A stretch of 64,000 bases of DNA from Burkholderia sp. S171 (GCF_009766085.1 NZ_LMUF01000052.1:366392-430391); one strand, 5' to 3'; counted from the stretch's first letter, positions 17,281 through 27,800 are shown. The notes: a model not told the origin generated them from the sequence alone. Numbers and translations: made by a program.

Positions 17281-18021
17281 ATGCAAACCGTCCACGAGAC
17301 CCCCGTTCCTCTGCCCAGCGCCCCCTCGCGCCACGCCGCTCATTGCTCGACCTGCGCCTTGAAGCATTACTGCCTGCCGCAAGGCCTATCCTCTGACGAC
17401 GTCAACAGGCTCCAGAAGGTCATCGTCAACGCCCGCACGATCAAGCGGGGCGAAACCCTGTTTCGCGTCGGCGACACCTTCGACACCCTCTACGCCATCC
17501 GCTCCGGCTCGATCAAAACGGTAATATCAACGCCGAATGGCAACGGCCGCGAACAGGTCATGGGCCTTCATCTCGGTGGCGATGCACTCGGCCTAGAAGG
17601 ATTCGATAATGGCCGGCACGCATGCCACGCCATCGCGCTAGAAGACAGCTCGGTCTGCCTGATCCCCTATGTGCACTTTGAGCGCGCCTGCCGCGAAACC
17701 AGTGCCCTCCAGCGCCGGCTGCTGCAATTGCTCAGTCGCGAAGTTGTCCGGAAGGCGACGCAAACCCTGATCCTCGGCACGTTGCGCGCCGACGAGCGGG
17801 TCGCGGCCCTGCTGCTGGATCTCTCCGCCCGGCTGACCCGCCGCGGTTATGCAGGCAACGAGTTCAACCTGCGCCTCACGCGCGACGACATGGGCAGTTT
17901 TCTCGGCATCACGCTGGAAACGGTCAGCCGGACGCTATCGCGTTTTCAGGCCAAGGGGCTGATCGCGGCGAATGGCAAGCTCATCCACATCCTCGACTTC
18001 GACGGCCTGCGCGCGATCTAG
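17281..18021 (+). CDS. fnr: FNR-type oxygen-sensing transcriptional regulator of the CRP/FNR family
   Basis: This 246-residue regulator has a CRP-like cyclic-nucleotide fold and a C-terminal helix-turn-helix (LTRDDMGSFLGITLETVSR with the E-x-x-SR recognition residues typical of FNR). Four cysteines match those that hold the 4Fe-4S oxygen sensor: Cys22, Cys25 and Cys31 (C-x2-C-x5-C) and Cys115; E. coli FNR uses residues 20, 23, 29 and 122. It should activate or repress genes when oxygen is scarce. The ATG at 17281 gives the length and cysteine spacing of the family; a start 17 codons upstream is possible. An FNR box lies in its own promoter. Confidence 0.92.
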   Translation: MQTVHETPVPLPSAPSRHAAHCSTCALKHYCLPQGLSSDDVNRLQKVIVNARTIKRGETLFRVGDTFDTLYAIRSGSIKTVISTPNGNGREQVMGLHLGGDALGLEGFDNGRHACHAIALEDSSVCLIPYVHFERACRETSALQRRLLQLLSREVVRKATQTLILGTLRADERVAALLLDLSARLTRRGYAGNEFNLRLTRDDMGSFLGITLETVSRTLSRFQAKGLIAANGKLIHILDFDGLRAI

Positions 18022-18125
18022 CGCACGACCCAGTTTCCGGGCCGCCTGCGATCCAAGCAGGCTTGGCATGCCCTCTGCTACGATTTATCGTTTTGCATCG
18101 GCCCGTGCCCGGAGACAAGAGCGAA

Positions 18126-19457
18126 ATGAATCGCGAACCTACCCCGCTACATCCGCTGCTCGCCCGCCTGCGCGAAGCGCGCCAGACCACTGACGCGTTG
18201 TTCGCCATCGTCAAACCCGAATTCCTGTACGAACGTCCGATTTCCGAGCGGCATCGGATCGTGTTCTACATCGGGCACCTGGAAGCCTTCGACCGCAATC
18301 TGTTCGATCAGCGCCTCTTCGACCTGCCCAGCCCGAATCCCGAGTTCGACCAGCTATTTGCGTTCGGCATTGATCCCGTCGATGGCGGCCTGCCGAGCGA
18401 TCAGCCTCAAGATTGGCCGTCGCTCGACACGATTCGCGCTTATGTGCAGAAGATTCGCGATGACATCGATGCGCGTTTCGATCCCGCCGAAATTACAAAT
18501 CGTGAAGATAAGGCCGACAATTCCAGCGCGCCCGAGGCCACGCCCGAGACCCTGCTGGAAGTCGCGATCGAGCACAGGCTGATGCACGCGGAAACGCTCG
18601 CGTACATGTTGCATCAGTTGCCGCTGCATCAGAAAACCGGACCCGCGGTCACCGAAGACACCGCGGAGCACCCGCTCGACAGCACTATTGCGCGGGCAAT
18701 GGTCCACGTGCCCGCAGGCGTGGCTACGCTTGGTCTGGAGCGAGATGGCGGCACGTTCGGCTGGGACAACGAGTTCGGCGAACATAGCGTGGACGTGCCG
18801 GCGTTCGAGATGGATCGCTACATGGTGACGAATTCGGACTGGCTGGATTTCATCGATGCCGGCGGCTACGCGCATCGCGATTACTGGCGCGACAGCGACT
18901 GGGCGTGGAAAGAACGTGAAGGCATCGAAAAGCCGGCGTTCTGGGCGCGTGATGAATCCGCTGAAGCCTCGAAAAGCTCCCCCTGGAAGCTGCGGACCAT
19001 GTTCGCCGAGATCCCGTTGCCGGCGGACTGGCCGGTGTATGTGAGTCACGCCGAAGCCAGCGCGTATGCGAAGTGGGCGGGTAAGTCGCTGCCGACCGAA
19101 GCGCAATGGCAACGGGCTGCCGACGCGGCCCCGCACGCCCAGCAAGGCAATTTCGATTTCCGCCGATGGGAACCGTCGCCGGTCCAGGCGCACCCGGAGA
19201 ATCAGAGCGCGGCGGGCGTGGTGGGACAGTTTGGCAACGGTTGGGAATGGACATCGACGACCTTTGGACCGCTACCCGGCTTCGAGCCGTTTCCCTTCTA
19301 CCTGGGCTATTCCGCAAACTTCTACGACAACCAGCATTTCGTGCTCAAAGGCGGTTCGCCGCGCACGGCCGCTTGCATGCTGAGACCGAGTTTTCGCAAC
19401 TGGTTTCAAGCGCATTATCAGTACGTGTATGCAGGATTTCGATGCGTGCGGGGATGA
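18126..19457 (+). CDS. egtB: EgtB-like non-haem iron sulfoxide synthase (DinB plus FGE-sulfatase domains)
   Basis: EgtB couples oxygen-dependent C-S bond formation between hercynine and a cysteine-derived thiol in ergothioneine synthesis; the related SenA does the same with selenium sugars. The 443-residue protein has an N-terminal DinB_2 domain with the iron ligands His51 (in GHLEAFD), His150 and His154 plus Glu156 (H-x3-H-x-E). The C-terminal FGE-sulfatase domain contains GNGWEWTST and ends YAGFRCVRG. The spacing agrees with EgtB proteins (His51, His134, His138 in the mycobacterial enzyme). GGAG precedes the ATG by about 10 bases. No egtD methyltransferase or senB/senC gene is adjacent, so the exact product is uncertain. 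Confidence 0.82.
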   Translation: MNREPTPLHPLLARLREARQTTDALFAIVKPEFLYERPISERHRIVFYIGHLEAFDRNLFDQRLFDLPSPNPEFDQLFAFGIDPVDGGLPSDQPQDWPSLDTIRAYVQKIRDDIDARFDPAEITNREDKADNSSAPEATPETLLEVAIEHRLMHAETLAYMLHQLPLHQKTGPAVTEDTAEHPLDSTIARAMVHVPAGVATLGLERDGGTFGWDNEFGEHSVDVPAFEMDRYMVTNSDWLDFIDAGGYAHRDYWRDSDWAWKEREGIEKPAFWARDESAEASKSSPWKLRTMFAEIPLPADWPVYVSHAEASAYAKWAGKSLPTEAQWQRAADAAPHAQQGNFDFRRWEPSPVQAHPENQSAAGVVGQFGNGWEWTSTTFGPLPGFEPFPFYLGYSANFYDNQHFVLKGGSPRTAACMLRPSFRNWFQAHYQYVYAGFRCVRG

Positions 19458-19816
19458 CCACAAGGATGATCGTCTAAGCAATAGGTGACCCAAAATGTCA
19501 CTTATTGCTTTACCGAGAAAATCGCCGACTATCGCTTAACTGCAACCGAAGTATCAACTAGCTACAGAACGTCAATCGATTTTAAAGAACGTTCCTTTTA
19601 GTCCTCTGCAAAAGCCTTAGCGCAACAAAGCCGCCCTGAGTTAACAACAATTGACAAATATCCCGCCGCTTTCTGCTACTCAATGCGCGATGCTGCACAA
19701 AGCCAGTAGCACTCGGTAAGGTTTCCGAGCTCGTTTGTTCGGCTAGCCACATTCACAAGATAGGCCGCTTGTTAAATTCCGCCCGCTTTTACAAATAACA
19801 AACAACGGGGCGGTCC
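19458..19816. other. A+T-richer promoter region of the autotransporter gene
   Basis: These 359 bases are clearly richer in A+T than their surroundings and hold no gene. A TTGACA hexamer lies at 19651-19656, but the matching -10 element is poor. The 18-bp motif shared with the glycosyltransferase gene lies at 19683-19700. The remaining sequence shows no hairpin strong enough to call a terminator for the upstream gene. Confidence 0.5.
19683..19700 (+). promoter_or_regulatory. Copy 1 of an 18-bp upstream motif
   Basis: The sequence ATGCGCGATGCTGCACAA recurs with one difference at 23073-23090. It contains a TGYGC-N6-GCRCA inverted repeat. It ends 116 bases before the autotransporter start codon. 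No known regulator motif was recognised, so it is proposed as a binding site for a shared regulator. Confidence 0.5.
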
Positions 19817-22800
19817 ATGTCTAATCCAGTTCGTTCGCGGGCGATCTCGCTTGCGCCATCACTGCTGCTGATTCCTTTTCTCCTGAGTCCCATTGCAGCG
19901 GCAGCAGCATGCGCTGTGAACGGACTCGATACGGTTTGCAATTCAAAATCGCCGAACCCATGGACGTCGACCATCGGTACAGGCCCTGCACGGGGCAATA
20001 ACAATCGCACAGTCACGGTCCTGAACGGCGCGACGATCAGCACGCAAGAAATATCGGCGATCAGTCTCGCTGACAACGCGAAAATCACGGTTCGGTCGGG
20101 CGGCACGGTCACCACTTCTGCCGTTGGCGCGTGGGGTAACTATCGCACCGGCGTGAACACCATCGAGTTCCGGAACAACGGTACGCTGACCGTTCAAGCC
20201 GGCGGCAAGGTGCTGTCCACCGGCACGGAAGACACGGCCGAAGCCGTCAACGTGCAAGGCCATGGCAACGTCATCGCCAACAGCGGCTTGATCGAGGCAA
20301 CCAATGCCCGCGCCATCTGGTTCCAGAACGTTACCGGCGTCAACACGGTCATCAATAACGCAACCGGCGTGATCCAGTCGCCCGGCAGCGTGATCGGTTC
20401 GACCGCCGACGCGCCGATCCATTTCACCAACAAGGGCACGGTGAACGGCGACATCACGTTCGCGGGTGGCGACGACGTCATGCGCATCTACACCGGCTCG
20501 TCGGTGTCGGGCACGATCGACGGCGGCGCAGGCAATAACCAGTTGTTCCTGAGCGGACTCGGCGTGGACACGCTGACGGGCAACATCGTCAACTTCCAGA
20601 CGCTCACCAAGACCGACGCGGGTACGTGGACTGTCAACGGCATCCCGGTCGACGTGCAAAGTGCGGAAGTGGCAGGCGGCACGTTGATTTTGACGGGCGA
20701 TAACAGCACCTACACGGGCCAGATGCTCGTCGATGCCGCTGGCACGCTCCAGGGGCGCGCACAGAGCCTGCCCGGCGCAATCACTGACAACGGGCTGGTC
20801 CGCTTTGCGCAGACCGATGACGGCACCTACGCAGGCTTGTTGAGCGGCACGGGCTCAATCGAGAAAACCGGAGCGGGCACGTTGTTCCTCGCGCCCGCTG
20901 CGGCCGGTGGCAACACGTATTCGGGCGGCACGCTGATCACGCAAGGCACGCTGAACATTGCAGCTGATAACGCATTGGGCGCGACCACAGGTGGTCTCAC
21001 GTTCAACGGCGGCACGCTGCAACTGAACAACAACCTCGACCTCGCCGCCACGCGTGCGATCTCGATCGGCGACAGCGGCGGCACGATCGACACGCAGCAA
21101 TATTCATCGACGCTCTCGCAAGGGGTGACCGGAACCGGCTCATTGACAAAGCTCGGTAGCGGCATCCTCACGATGAACGGCGTGAGCACCTACGGCGACA
21201 CGAACGTGCTGGCAGGCACCCTTGCGATCGGCGATGCACAACACAACACGGCAAGCATCGGTACCGGCACGACGACTGTTGCGCAAGGCGCCACGCTCGG
21301 CGGTTTCGGTACTGTGCTGGGCTCCGTGGTCAACTCGGGCACGATCGCCGCGGCAAACGCATTGCCGGCTTTCTCGGCATCGTCGACCGGTACGTTCACG
21401 ATCCACGGCGACCTCACCAACAACGCCACGATCAATCTGGCGGCTGCATCGGGCGTGACGGGCAACGTATTGAATGTGAGCGGCAACTACGCGGGCGGGA
21501 CCAACGCGCAGTTGATCGTGAACACGGTGATGAACGCAGGCGGCGCGGCGTCCAATCAGTTCACCGACCAACTGGTGATTGGCGGCAACGCGACCGGCAC
21601 CACGCTCGTGACGGTGCGCCCGAGCGGCCTGGGCGCGCTGACCATAGGCGACGGCATCAAGATCGTCCAGGTGAACGGCACTGCCGCCGCCACGGCCTTC
21701 CATACGCTTGCGCCGGTTCAGGCCGGGGCGTACCAGTATCTTTTGTATCAAGGCGGCTCGGGCCGTCCCGAGGACTTCTACTTGCGTTCGTCGCTTGAGA
21801 GCGTGCCTCCTGTCACAACACCGCCTGTCACAACACCTCCGGTAACGACACCTCCGGTTACAACGCCCCCGGCCACCACGCCGACTGACCCCGGTGCGGT
21901 CATCACGCCGGTGGCGCCGGTCGTATCCGCGGGCGCGCCGGGCTCAACGCCCGCTAGCCAGCCGTCGGTCATTGCATACCGTCCCGCTGTGGTCGGCTAC
22001 ACAATGACGCCGTCGCTCAACCTCGACTACGGTTTCTCAATCATGAGCCGGCTGCATGAGCGTGTCGGTGATGTCGCAAGCCTCGAGAATGCGCAGGGAA
22101 CATATGGCAACGGCGTGTGGGGACGTATCGGCGGGCAGAGCCTGAACGCCAACTCGGGCGATCGTTTTTCCGCCGATGAACGCACCTTCTTCGCGCAGTT
22201 CGGCAAGGACTGGACACTCTCCACGAATCCGGCCGGCGGCAGCACGCATGCAGGGGTCACGGTCACCATCGGCTCGTCGTCGGCCACCTTCGAAGACAGC
22301 GCGCGTAGCCTTAATCCGACGCTGTCGAACGCAGCCGGCTCAGTCGAAACGCAGGCGCAATCGCTTGGCGGTTACTGGACCAAGTACCTGAAGGACGGCA
22401 GCTACTTCGACGCCGTGGCGCAACTCACGCACTATCGCAACAAGTTCGGTGATGTGTACGGTGGCGGCGCTTCGCAAAACGGCGTTGGCACGGGTCTGTC
22501 CGGTGAAGTGGGCAAGCCGTTCCTGATCGGATCGACAACGATCGCGATCGAGCCGCAAGCCCAGTTGATGTACCAGTACCTGCATCTGAATGGCTTCGAC
22601 GATGGCATCTCGCCCGTGTCGGGCACATCGAGCAACGCGTTGCGCGGACGGGCCGGCTTCCGGATCTTCAAGGCGAATCTGACCAACGACACGAAGACGG
22701 GAACGGCAACACCGTACTTCACCGCCGACGTACTGCACGACTTCCTGAACCCGGGCAATACGGCAGTGGATGGCGCGTCGTTCAACAGCGGTCTGTCGAA

Positions 22801-22945
22801 GACCTGGTATGAAGTCGGTGTGGGTGTCACCACGAGCATGAGCAAGTCCTCAGAGATGTATGCCAACGTCAAGTACTCCCGCAACATTGGCGGCGATTAT
22901 CGTCAAGGCGTGTTTGGTCAGGTTGGGTATCGATACAGCTGGTAA
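19817..22945 (+). CDS. Type V autotransporter with beta-helix passenger
   Basis: The 1042-residue protein is a classical (type Va) autotransporter. Residues 1-32 form a Sec signal peptide ending AAAA. The passenger, to about residue 660, is rich in Gly, Thr, Asn and Ala and contains PATR-type repeats such as LTKLGSGILTMNGVSTYGD and IEKTGAGTLFLAPAA, which build a right-handed beta-helix. A Pro-Thr linker of five PPVTT-type units covers residues 664-688. The last 270 residues form the 12-strand translocator barrel, starting near GVWGRIGGQSL and ending with the aromatic VGYRYSW. No protease or lipase motif was seen, so adhesion or biofilm formation is likely. The downstream glycosyltransferase might modify it. 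Confidence 0.9.
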   Translation: MSNPVRSRAISLAPSLLLIPFLLSPIAAAAACAVNGLDTVCNSKSPNPWTSTIGTGPARGNNNRTVTVLNGATISTQEISAISLADNAKITVRSGGTVTTSAVGAWGNYRTGVNTIEFRNNGTLTVQAGGKVLSTGTEDTAEAVNVQGHGNVIANSGLIEATNARAIWFQNVTGVNTVINNATGVIQSPGSVIGSTADAPIHFTNKGTVNGDITFAGGDDVMRIYTGSSVSGTIDGGAGNNQLFLSGLGVDTLTGNIVNFQTLTKTDAGTWTVNGIPVDVQSAEVAGGTLILTGDNSTYTGQMLVDAAGTLQGRAQSLPGAITDNGLVRFAQTDDGTYAGLLSGTGSIEKTGAGTLFLAPAAAGGNTYSGGTLITQGTLNIAADNALGATTGGLTFNGGTLQLNNNLDLAATRAISIGDSGGTIDTQQYSSTLSQGVTGTGSLTKLGSGILTMNGVSTYGDTNVLAGTLAIGDAQHNTASIGTGTTTVAQGATLGGFGTVLGSVVNSGTIAAANALPAFSASSTGTFTIHGDLTNNATINLAAASGVTGNVLNVSGNYAGGTNAQLIVNTVMNAGGAASNQFTDQLVIGGNATGTTLVTVRPSGLGALTIGDGIKIVQVNGTAAATAFHTLAPVQAGAYQYLLYQGGSGRPEDFYLRSSLESVPPVTTPPVTTPPVTTPPVTTPPATTPTDPGAVITPVAPVVSAGAPGSTPASQPSVIAYRPAVVGYTMTPSLNLDYGFSIMSRLHERVGDVASLENAQGTYGNGVWGRIGGQSLNANSGDRFSADERTFFAQFGKDWTLSTNPAGGSTHAGVTVTIGSSSATFEDSARSLNPTLSNAAGSVETQAQSLGGYWTKYLKDGSYFDAVAQLTHYRNKFGDVYGGGASQNGVGTGLSGEVGKPFLIGSTTIAIEPQAQLMYQYLHLNGFDDGISPVSGTSSNALRGRAGFRIFKANLTNDTKTGTATPYFTADVLHDFLNPGNTAVDGASFNSGLSKTWYEVGVGVTTSMSKSSEMYANVKYSRNIGGDYRQGVFGQVGYRYSW
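21806..21880 (+). repeat. Five 15-bp tandem repeats coding for a PPVTT linker
   Basis: Five in-frame 15-base units encode PPVTT four times and PPATT once. Third-codon positions differ between units while the amino acids are kept. The repeat lies between the passenger and the barrel of the autotransporter and could vary in copy number without breaking the frame. Confidence 0.85.
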
Positions 22946-23019
22946 ACACTGCGCGCCGCGTTTGTAGTTTGAGTTAAACCCGTGTCAGCAAAGCCGCTCT
23001 CGAACAGGAGTCCGTACTA

Positions 23020-23036
23020 AGGTTCGCATTGAACCT
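23020..23036 (+). terminator. Possible terminator after the autotransporter gene
   Basis: AGGTTC-GCATT-GAACCT forms a perfect 6-bp stem about 75 bases after the stop codon. A T-rich GGGGTTTT follows only about 20 bases later, so this is a weak candidate. Confidence 0.3.
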
Positions 23037-23072
23037 CCGTATTCAAGGGGTTTTCTGACACTCTGACGTGCT

Positions 23073-23090
23073 ATGCGCGATGGTGCACAA
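23073..23090 (+). promoter_or_regulatory. Copy 2 of the 18-bp upstream motif
   Basis: ATGCGCGATGGTGCACAA differs from the copy at 19683-19700 at one base only. It ends 56 bases before the glycosyltransferase start codon. The shared motif suggests that the autotransporter and the glycosyltransferase answer to the same regulator. Confidence 0.5.
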
Positions 23091-23146
23091 GCGTTGCTAT
23101 AGAAGCGCGCTTTGGCCCCATCGCGCTACTCATTTACCGGATCTTT

Positions 23147-24208
23147 ATGACAGTTACCCAGCATCGAATGCGTGCCCCACTTCTGACCGTCGTCATTCCG
23201 GCATACAACGTGGACGGATACATTGAAGAGGCGCTTGATTCGGTGCTTTCGCAGCCTTACATCGACGACATCGATATTGTCGTGATCGACGACGGGTCGA
23301 GCGACTCTACCTTTGCTGTCGTCAACAAGGTCATGGAGCGGGATTCTGGCGGCCATATTCGTTTGATCCGCCAGCGTAATCGCGGACTGAGCGGTGCCCG
23401 CAACGCAGGCATCGCGGCAGTGCGGACGCCCTATGTAGGATTTCTGGATGGCGACGATATCTTCTTGCCGGATTTTTCGGCCAGCATTGTGCCGTTGCTG
23501 GCCGAAGGCACATGGGACATGCTTGAATACAACGTGTCCATTATCGATAGCCATAGCCAAAACCTCGATACCATCGAGTTGGTCCCGCAGGCTATCGGCG
23601 GTGGCAGTCCGGTCGATCACACCACGCGCATGCATTTCGCCGAGGCCTTCCATACATTCGTGTGGGCTCGGGTTTATCGAACCACTTTATTCGGGCCGGC
23701 ACCGTTTCCGCTCGGCCGGCATTACGAGGATATCGCGGTGGTGCCATCGGTTTATCTGAGCGCCCATTCCGTTTACAAGATTGCGAGTCCTTTGATCGGT
23801 TATCGCCGCCGGTTTGGCAGCATCACACAAGGCGCGCCGGTGCAGGACGTGCACGACTTGCAGGTAACCGGCCGGGAAGTACTTGAAAAAATTACGGACG
23901 GCGAGCAGGAAGAATTTTGGCTGACCATTTTTCGCAACCTGTTTAGACGAGCGTGTCACATCTGTGCGCGCGTCGACCGGGCGTCATTCAGCGACGGATT
24001 CGTGACGCTTAAACAAATGGCCGCCGATTACGAAAAGATCCAGGCAGCCTCCGCTGAACGGCGTGCGTCGAGCACGGAGTCACTCGGGCGGTTCGCGCTT
24101 AGCGTTCGTACAGACCGCTCAATGCACTTTGCCAAAACCTTGGCGAAAAAGATTTTGCGTCGTAACCTGGTTCGCCGTCATCGCGAGCGGCCCGCGATTC
24201 CTGCCTGA
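23147..24208 (+). CDS. Family 2 glycosyltransferase
   Basis: The 353-residue protein has an N-terminal GT-A domain. The opening LTVVIPAYNVDGYIEEALDS, the nucleotide-binding IDDGSSDST and the metal-binding GFLDGDDIF (the DxD-type motif, near residue 103) are all typical of GT2 enzymes. The C-terminal third is basic and ends RRHRERP. It would transfer a sugar from a nucleotide donor to a surface polysaccharide or protein. It is the only glycosyltransferase gene in the window, which argues against a full polysaccharide cluster and leaves the neighbouring autotransporter or cell-surface glycan as possible acceptors. The second Met (residue 8) is an alternative start. Confidence 0.85.
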   Translation: MTVTQHRMRAPLLTVVIPAYNVDGYIEEALDSVLSQPYIDDIDIVVIDDGSSDSTFAVVNKVMERDSGGHIRLIRQRNRGLSGARNAGIAAVRTPYVGFLDGDDIFLPDFSASIVPLLAEGTWDMLEYNVSIIDSHSQNLDTIELVPQAIGGGSPVDHTTRMHFAEAFHTFVWARVYRTTLFGPAPFPLGRHYEDIAVVPSVYLSAHSVYKIASPLIGYRRRFGSITQGAPVQDVHDLQVTGREVLEKITDGEQEEFWLTIFRNLFRRACHICARVDRASFSDGFVTLKQMAADYEKIQAASAERRASSTESLGRFALSVRTDRSMHFAKTLAKKILRRNLVRRHRERPAIPA

Positions 24209-24844
24209 TACGAGCGGCGTCCGTCTCTGTGGGTGCTTGATGGTGGATATCCGCTAATACTTGTCGACCTGAGCACCTCACGCTTCATAAGCGAATAGCA
24301 AATTAAGCGATCCGCGCCGTAAACGCCGGTAATAAAAGAATCCGTGCGCTCGTCGGCCTAGCTACATAAGGCTGCGATGACGCCGTCCAAAAACCGCAGA
24401 CCATTGTTACTCATGGCGTGGGCGCTTATTTTCGGCCTTTGATCCACTGTCGAAATTGGCCCGACCACGTTCGATCATCTCTCCCGATTCACACTGGCGC
24501 GCTGCAGCTTTGTTTTCCTTTGTGTACATTGCCGCATTGTCTTCGTGCATACAAAATTACGCAGCTCGGCGAGGTCTTCATTTCAAATTGACTTCCTGGT
24601 GGCATTTGGAAAGCAACTTGAAAGAACACATGAATTTCAGCGTGATACCGCAGTGTCAGTGCTAAAGCCAGCCGGATCAGATCTTCAATGAAGTAAGTGA
24701 TTAGCCAATCATCGGTCCCGAACCAAAGATCATGCGGAGCATTTTTCGACAATCCACGCGGACGACCGCGGCTGACCTTCGCCGACTGTTGCCCCTGGCA
24801 GCATCAAGGCGCCGTTCAGTTCAACCCCAAGCCCCGGAACTCTC
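24209..24844. other. Long intergenic region before the RND operon
   Basis: About 640 bases without a convincing gene, with lower GC than the flanks. A 21-codon frame at 24377-24442 (MTPSKNRRPLL onward, ending FGL) looks like the basic and hydrophobic start of a membrane protein and may be a gene remnant or a leader peptide, but it has no clear ribosome binding site. No regulator gene of the TetR, LysR or MarR type, common beside RND pumps, is present here. No RNA gene was recognised. Confidence 0.45.
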
Positions 24845-27800
24845 ATGCTCGGCCTAGTACGTATCGCTCTCCGACGGCCCTACACGTTTGTCGTCCTGGC
24901 GATCCTCATTTTGATCATCGGGCCGCTTTCCGCGATCAGAACGCCGACCGATATCTTCCCCGATATCCGCATTCCCGTGATCAGCGTCGTATGGCAATAC
25001 ACGGGGTTGCCGCCGGACCAGATGGTCGGACGAATCACCTCGCCGTTCGAGCGTTCCCTGACCACGACCGTCAACGACATCCAGCACATCGAAGCGGAAT
25101 CAGTTAACGGTTTCGGCATTATCAAGATCTTCTTTCAGCCGGGCGTGAACATCAGTAACGCGAACGCGCAGGTCACCGCCATCGCGCAGACGCAGTTGCG
25201 TCAATTGCCGCCGGGCACCACGCCGCCGCTGATCCTGAACTACAACGCGTCGACCGTGCCGATTATTCAGCTGGCGCTGTCGGGCAAGGGGCTCTCCGAA
25301 CAAAACCTGGGCGACCTTGGGCTGAATCAGTTGCGTCCGGCGCTGGTGACGGTGGCCGGTGCATCGATCCCTTATCCGTTCGGCGGCAAGTCGCGTCAGA
25401 TACAGATCGACATCAACCCCTCGGCCTTGCAAGCGCGCGGCCTGTCTGCACAGGACGTCGCCAACGCACTTGCTGCCCAGAACCTGCTGACGCCGATTGG
25501 TACGGAAAAGATCGGCGATCACGAATACACGCTGCAGTTGAACAACGCGCCTTTTGCGCTTAAGGCGCTCGGCGACCTGCCGATCAAGGCAGTCAATGGC
25601 ACCACGGTTTATATTCACGATGTCGCCAGTGTCCGCGACGGCAGTCCGCCGCAAACGAATATCGTGCATGTGGACGGCAAGCGTTCTGTCCTGATGTCGG
25701 TGCTGAAGAACGGTTCGGTGTCCACGCTCGGCATCATCGCCGGCATCAAGCAACACGTGCTCGACGCCAAGGCGTCATTGCCCGACGCGCTGCAAATTGC
25801 GCCGATCGGTGACCAGTCGCTGTTCGTGCGCGCGGCCATCAGCGGCGTGGCGCGTGAAGGCTTGATCGCGGCCGCGCTGACCAGCCTCATGATCCTGTTG
25901 TTCCTCGGCAGCTGGCGTTCGACCATCATCATTGCGACCTCGATTCCGCTCGCCATCCTCGCCTCGATCGCGACATTGTCTGCTCTCGGCGAGACGCTCA
26001 ACATCATGACGCTTGGCGGCCTTGCGCTCGCGGTGGGGATCCTCGTCGACGATGCAACCGTCACCATCGAAAATATCAACTGGCATCTTGAGCAAGGCAA
26101 GCAAGTAGAAGAGGCTATCCTCGATGGCGCCGCGCAGATCGTCACGCCGGCGTTCGTGGCGCTGCTCTGTATTTGCATTGTGTTCGTGCCCATGTTCTTC
26201 CTCGACGGCGTCGCGCGTTTCCTCTTCGTGCCGATGGCCGAGGCTGTGATCTTCGCGATGGTCGCATCGTTCATCCTGTCGCGAACGCTCGTTCCCACGA
26301 TGGCGAAGTACCTGTTGCATCCGCACAATCTCGATGAAGATGCGCATGATAAGAAGCGCCCCGGCCCACTTGGACGCTTCCAGCAAGGCTTCGAACGTCG
26401 TTTCGAAAAAATTCGCACCGGCTATCACGGCCTGCTGGAACTGGCGCTGAACCATCGCGCGCCCTTCGTCAGTTGCTTCCTCGGTTTCGTCCTGATCTCG
26501 TTCGCGCTGGTGCCCTTGCTCGGCCGAAACTTTTTCCCGGACGTGGACGCCGGTCAGATCCTGTTGCACGTACGCGCGCCGGTCGGCGTGCGGGTCGAAA
26601 AGACCGCGCAGATTTTTTCGGACGTGGAAGGGTCGATCCGTCAGATCATTCCGTCCGCTGAACTCTCCACCATGGTCGACAACATCGGCCTGCCGGTCAG
26701 CGGTATCAATCTAGCCTATAACAACACGGGCACGATCGGCTCGCAGGACGGCGACATCCAGATCGCGTTGAACGAAGATCATCGTCCGACCGCGGAGTAC
26801 GTGCGGGCGATGCGCGAGAAGTTGCCGCGTCTTTATCCAGGCGTGACGTTCTCGTTCCCGCCGGCGGACATCATCAGCCAGATCCTGAACTTCGGCTCGC
26901 CGGCACCCGTTGACTTGCAAGTCCGCGGCAACAACCTGCCCGGGAACTTCGCTTACGCGAACCGGCTGCTGCGCGAGATTCGCCAGATTCCCGGCGTAGT
27001 CGATGCGCGAATCCAGCAAGCACAGAACTCGCCAACGTTTAACGTCGACGTCGACCGCACGCGGGCGCAACTGCTCGGCATTAACGAGCGAGACGTGACC
27101 AACAGCCTGGTCGTGAACCTCGCGGGGTCGAGTCAAGTCGCGCCGACTTTCTGGCTGAATAACGTGAACGGCGTGTCGTATCCGATCGTGATGCAGACGC
27201 CGCAATACAACCTCGATTCGCTTGCCTCGCTGCAGAACTTGCCAATCACCTCGAGTCTGCAAAGCAGCGGCCAGATCCTCGGCGGCCTCGCGACCGTCCA
27301 GCGCACGAACACCAATGCGGTGGTCAGCCAGTACAACATCCAGCCGATGGTCGAGATCTTCGCGACCACGCAGGATCGCGATCTCGGCGCGGTCGCTTCC
27401 GACATCCAGCGCGTGGTGAAGAACAATGCCGGTGCGTTGCCCAAGGGTTCGTCGGTCGCGCTGCTCGGTCAGGTGCAGACCATGAACAGCGCGTTCGCCG
27501 GCATGTTGTTCGGGCTGCTCGGCGCGGTCGTGTTGATCTACCTGATCGTCGTGGTCAACTTCCAGTCGTGGGCCGATCCATTCGTGATTGTCACGGCGTT
27601 GCCCGCGGCGCTTGCCGGCATCGTCTGGATGCTGTTCGCGACGCATACCACGCTGTCCGTGCCCGCGCTGACGGGGGCGATCATGTGCATGGGTGTGGCG
27701 ACCGCCAACTCCATCCTCGTGGTCAGCTTCTGCCGCGAGCGCTTAGCCGTTCACGGCGACCCGTTCAAGGCTGCGCTCGAAGCCGGCTTCACCCGTTTCC

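Noticed and set aside
23070..23100. A sigma-54-like promoter before the glycosyltransferase gene (GTGCAC-N5-TTGCT)
   Set aside because: The spacing fits but the essential GG of the -24 element is broken, and the related motif copy at 19683 has no -12 element.
24377..24442. A 21-codon membrane-like frame as a gene
   Set aside because: No ribosome binding site, too short, and no recognisable relative; kept only as a note in the intergenic entry.
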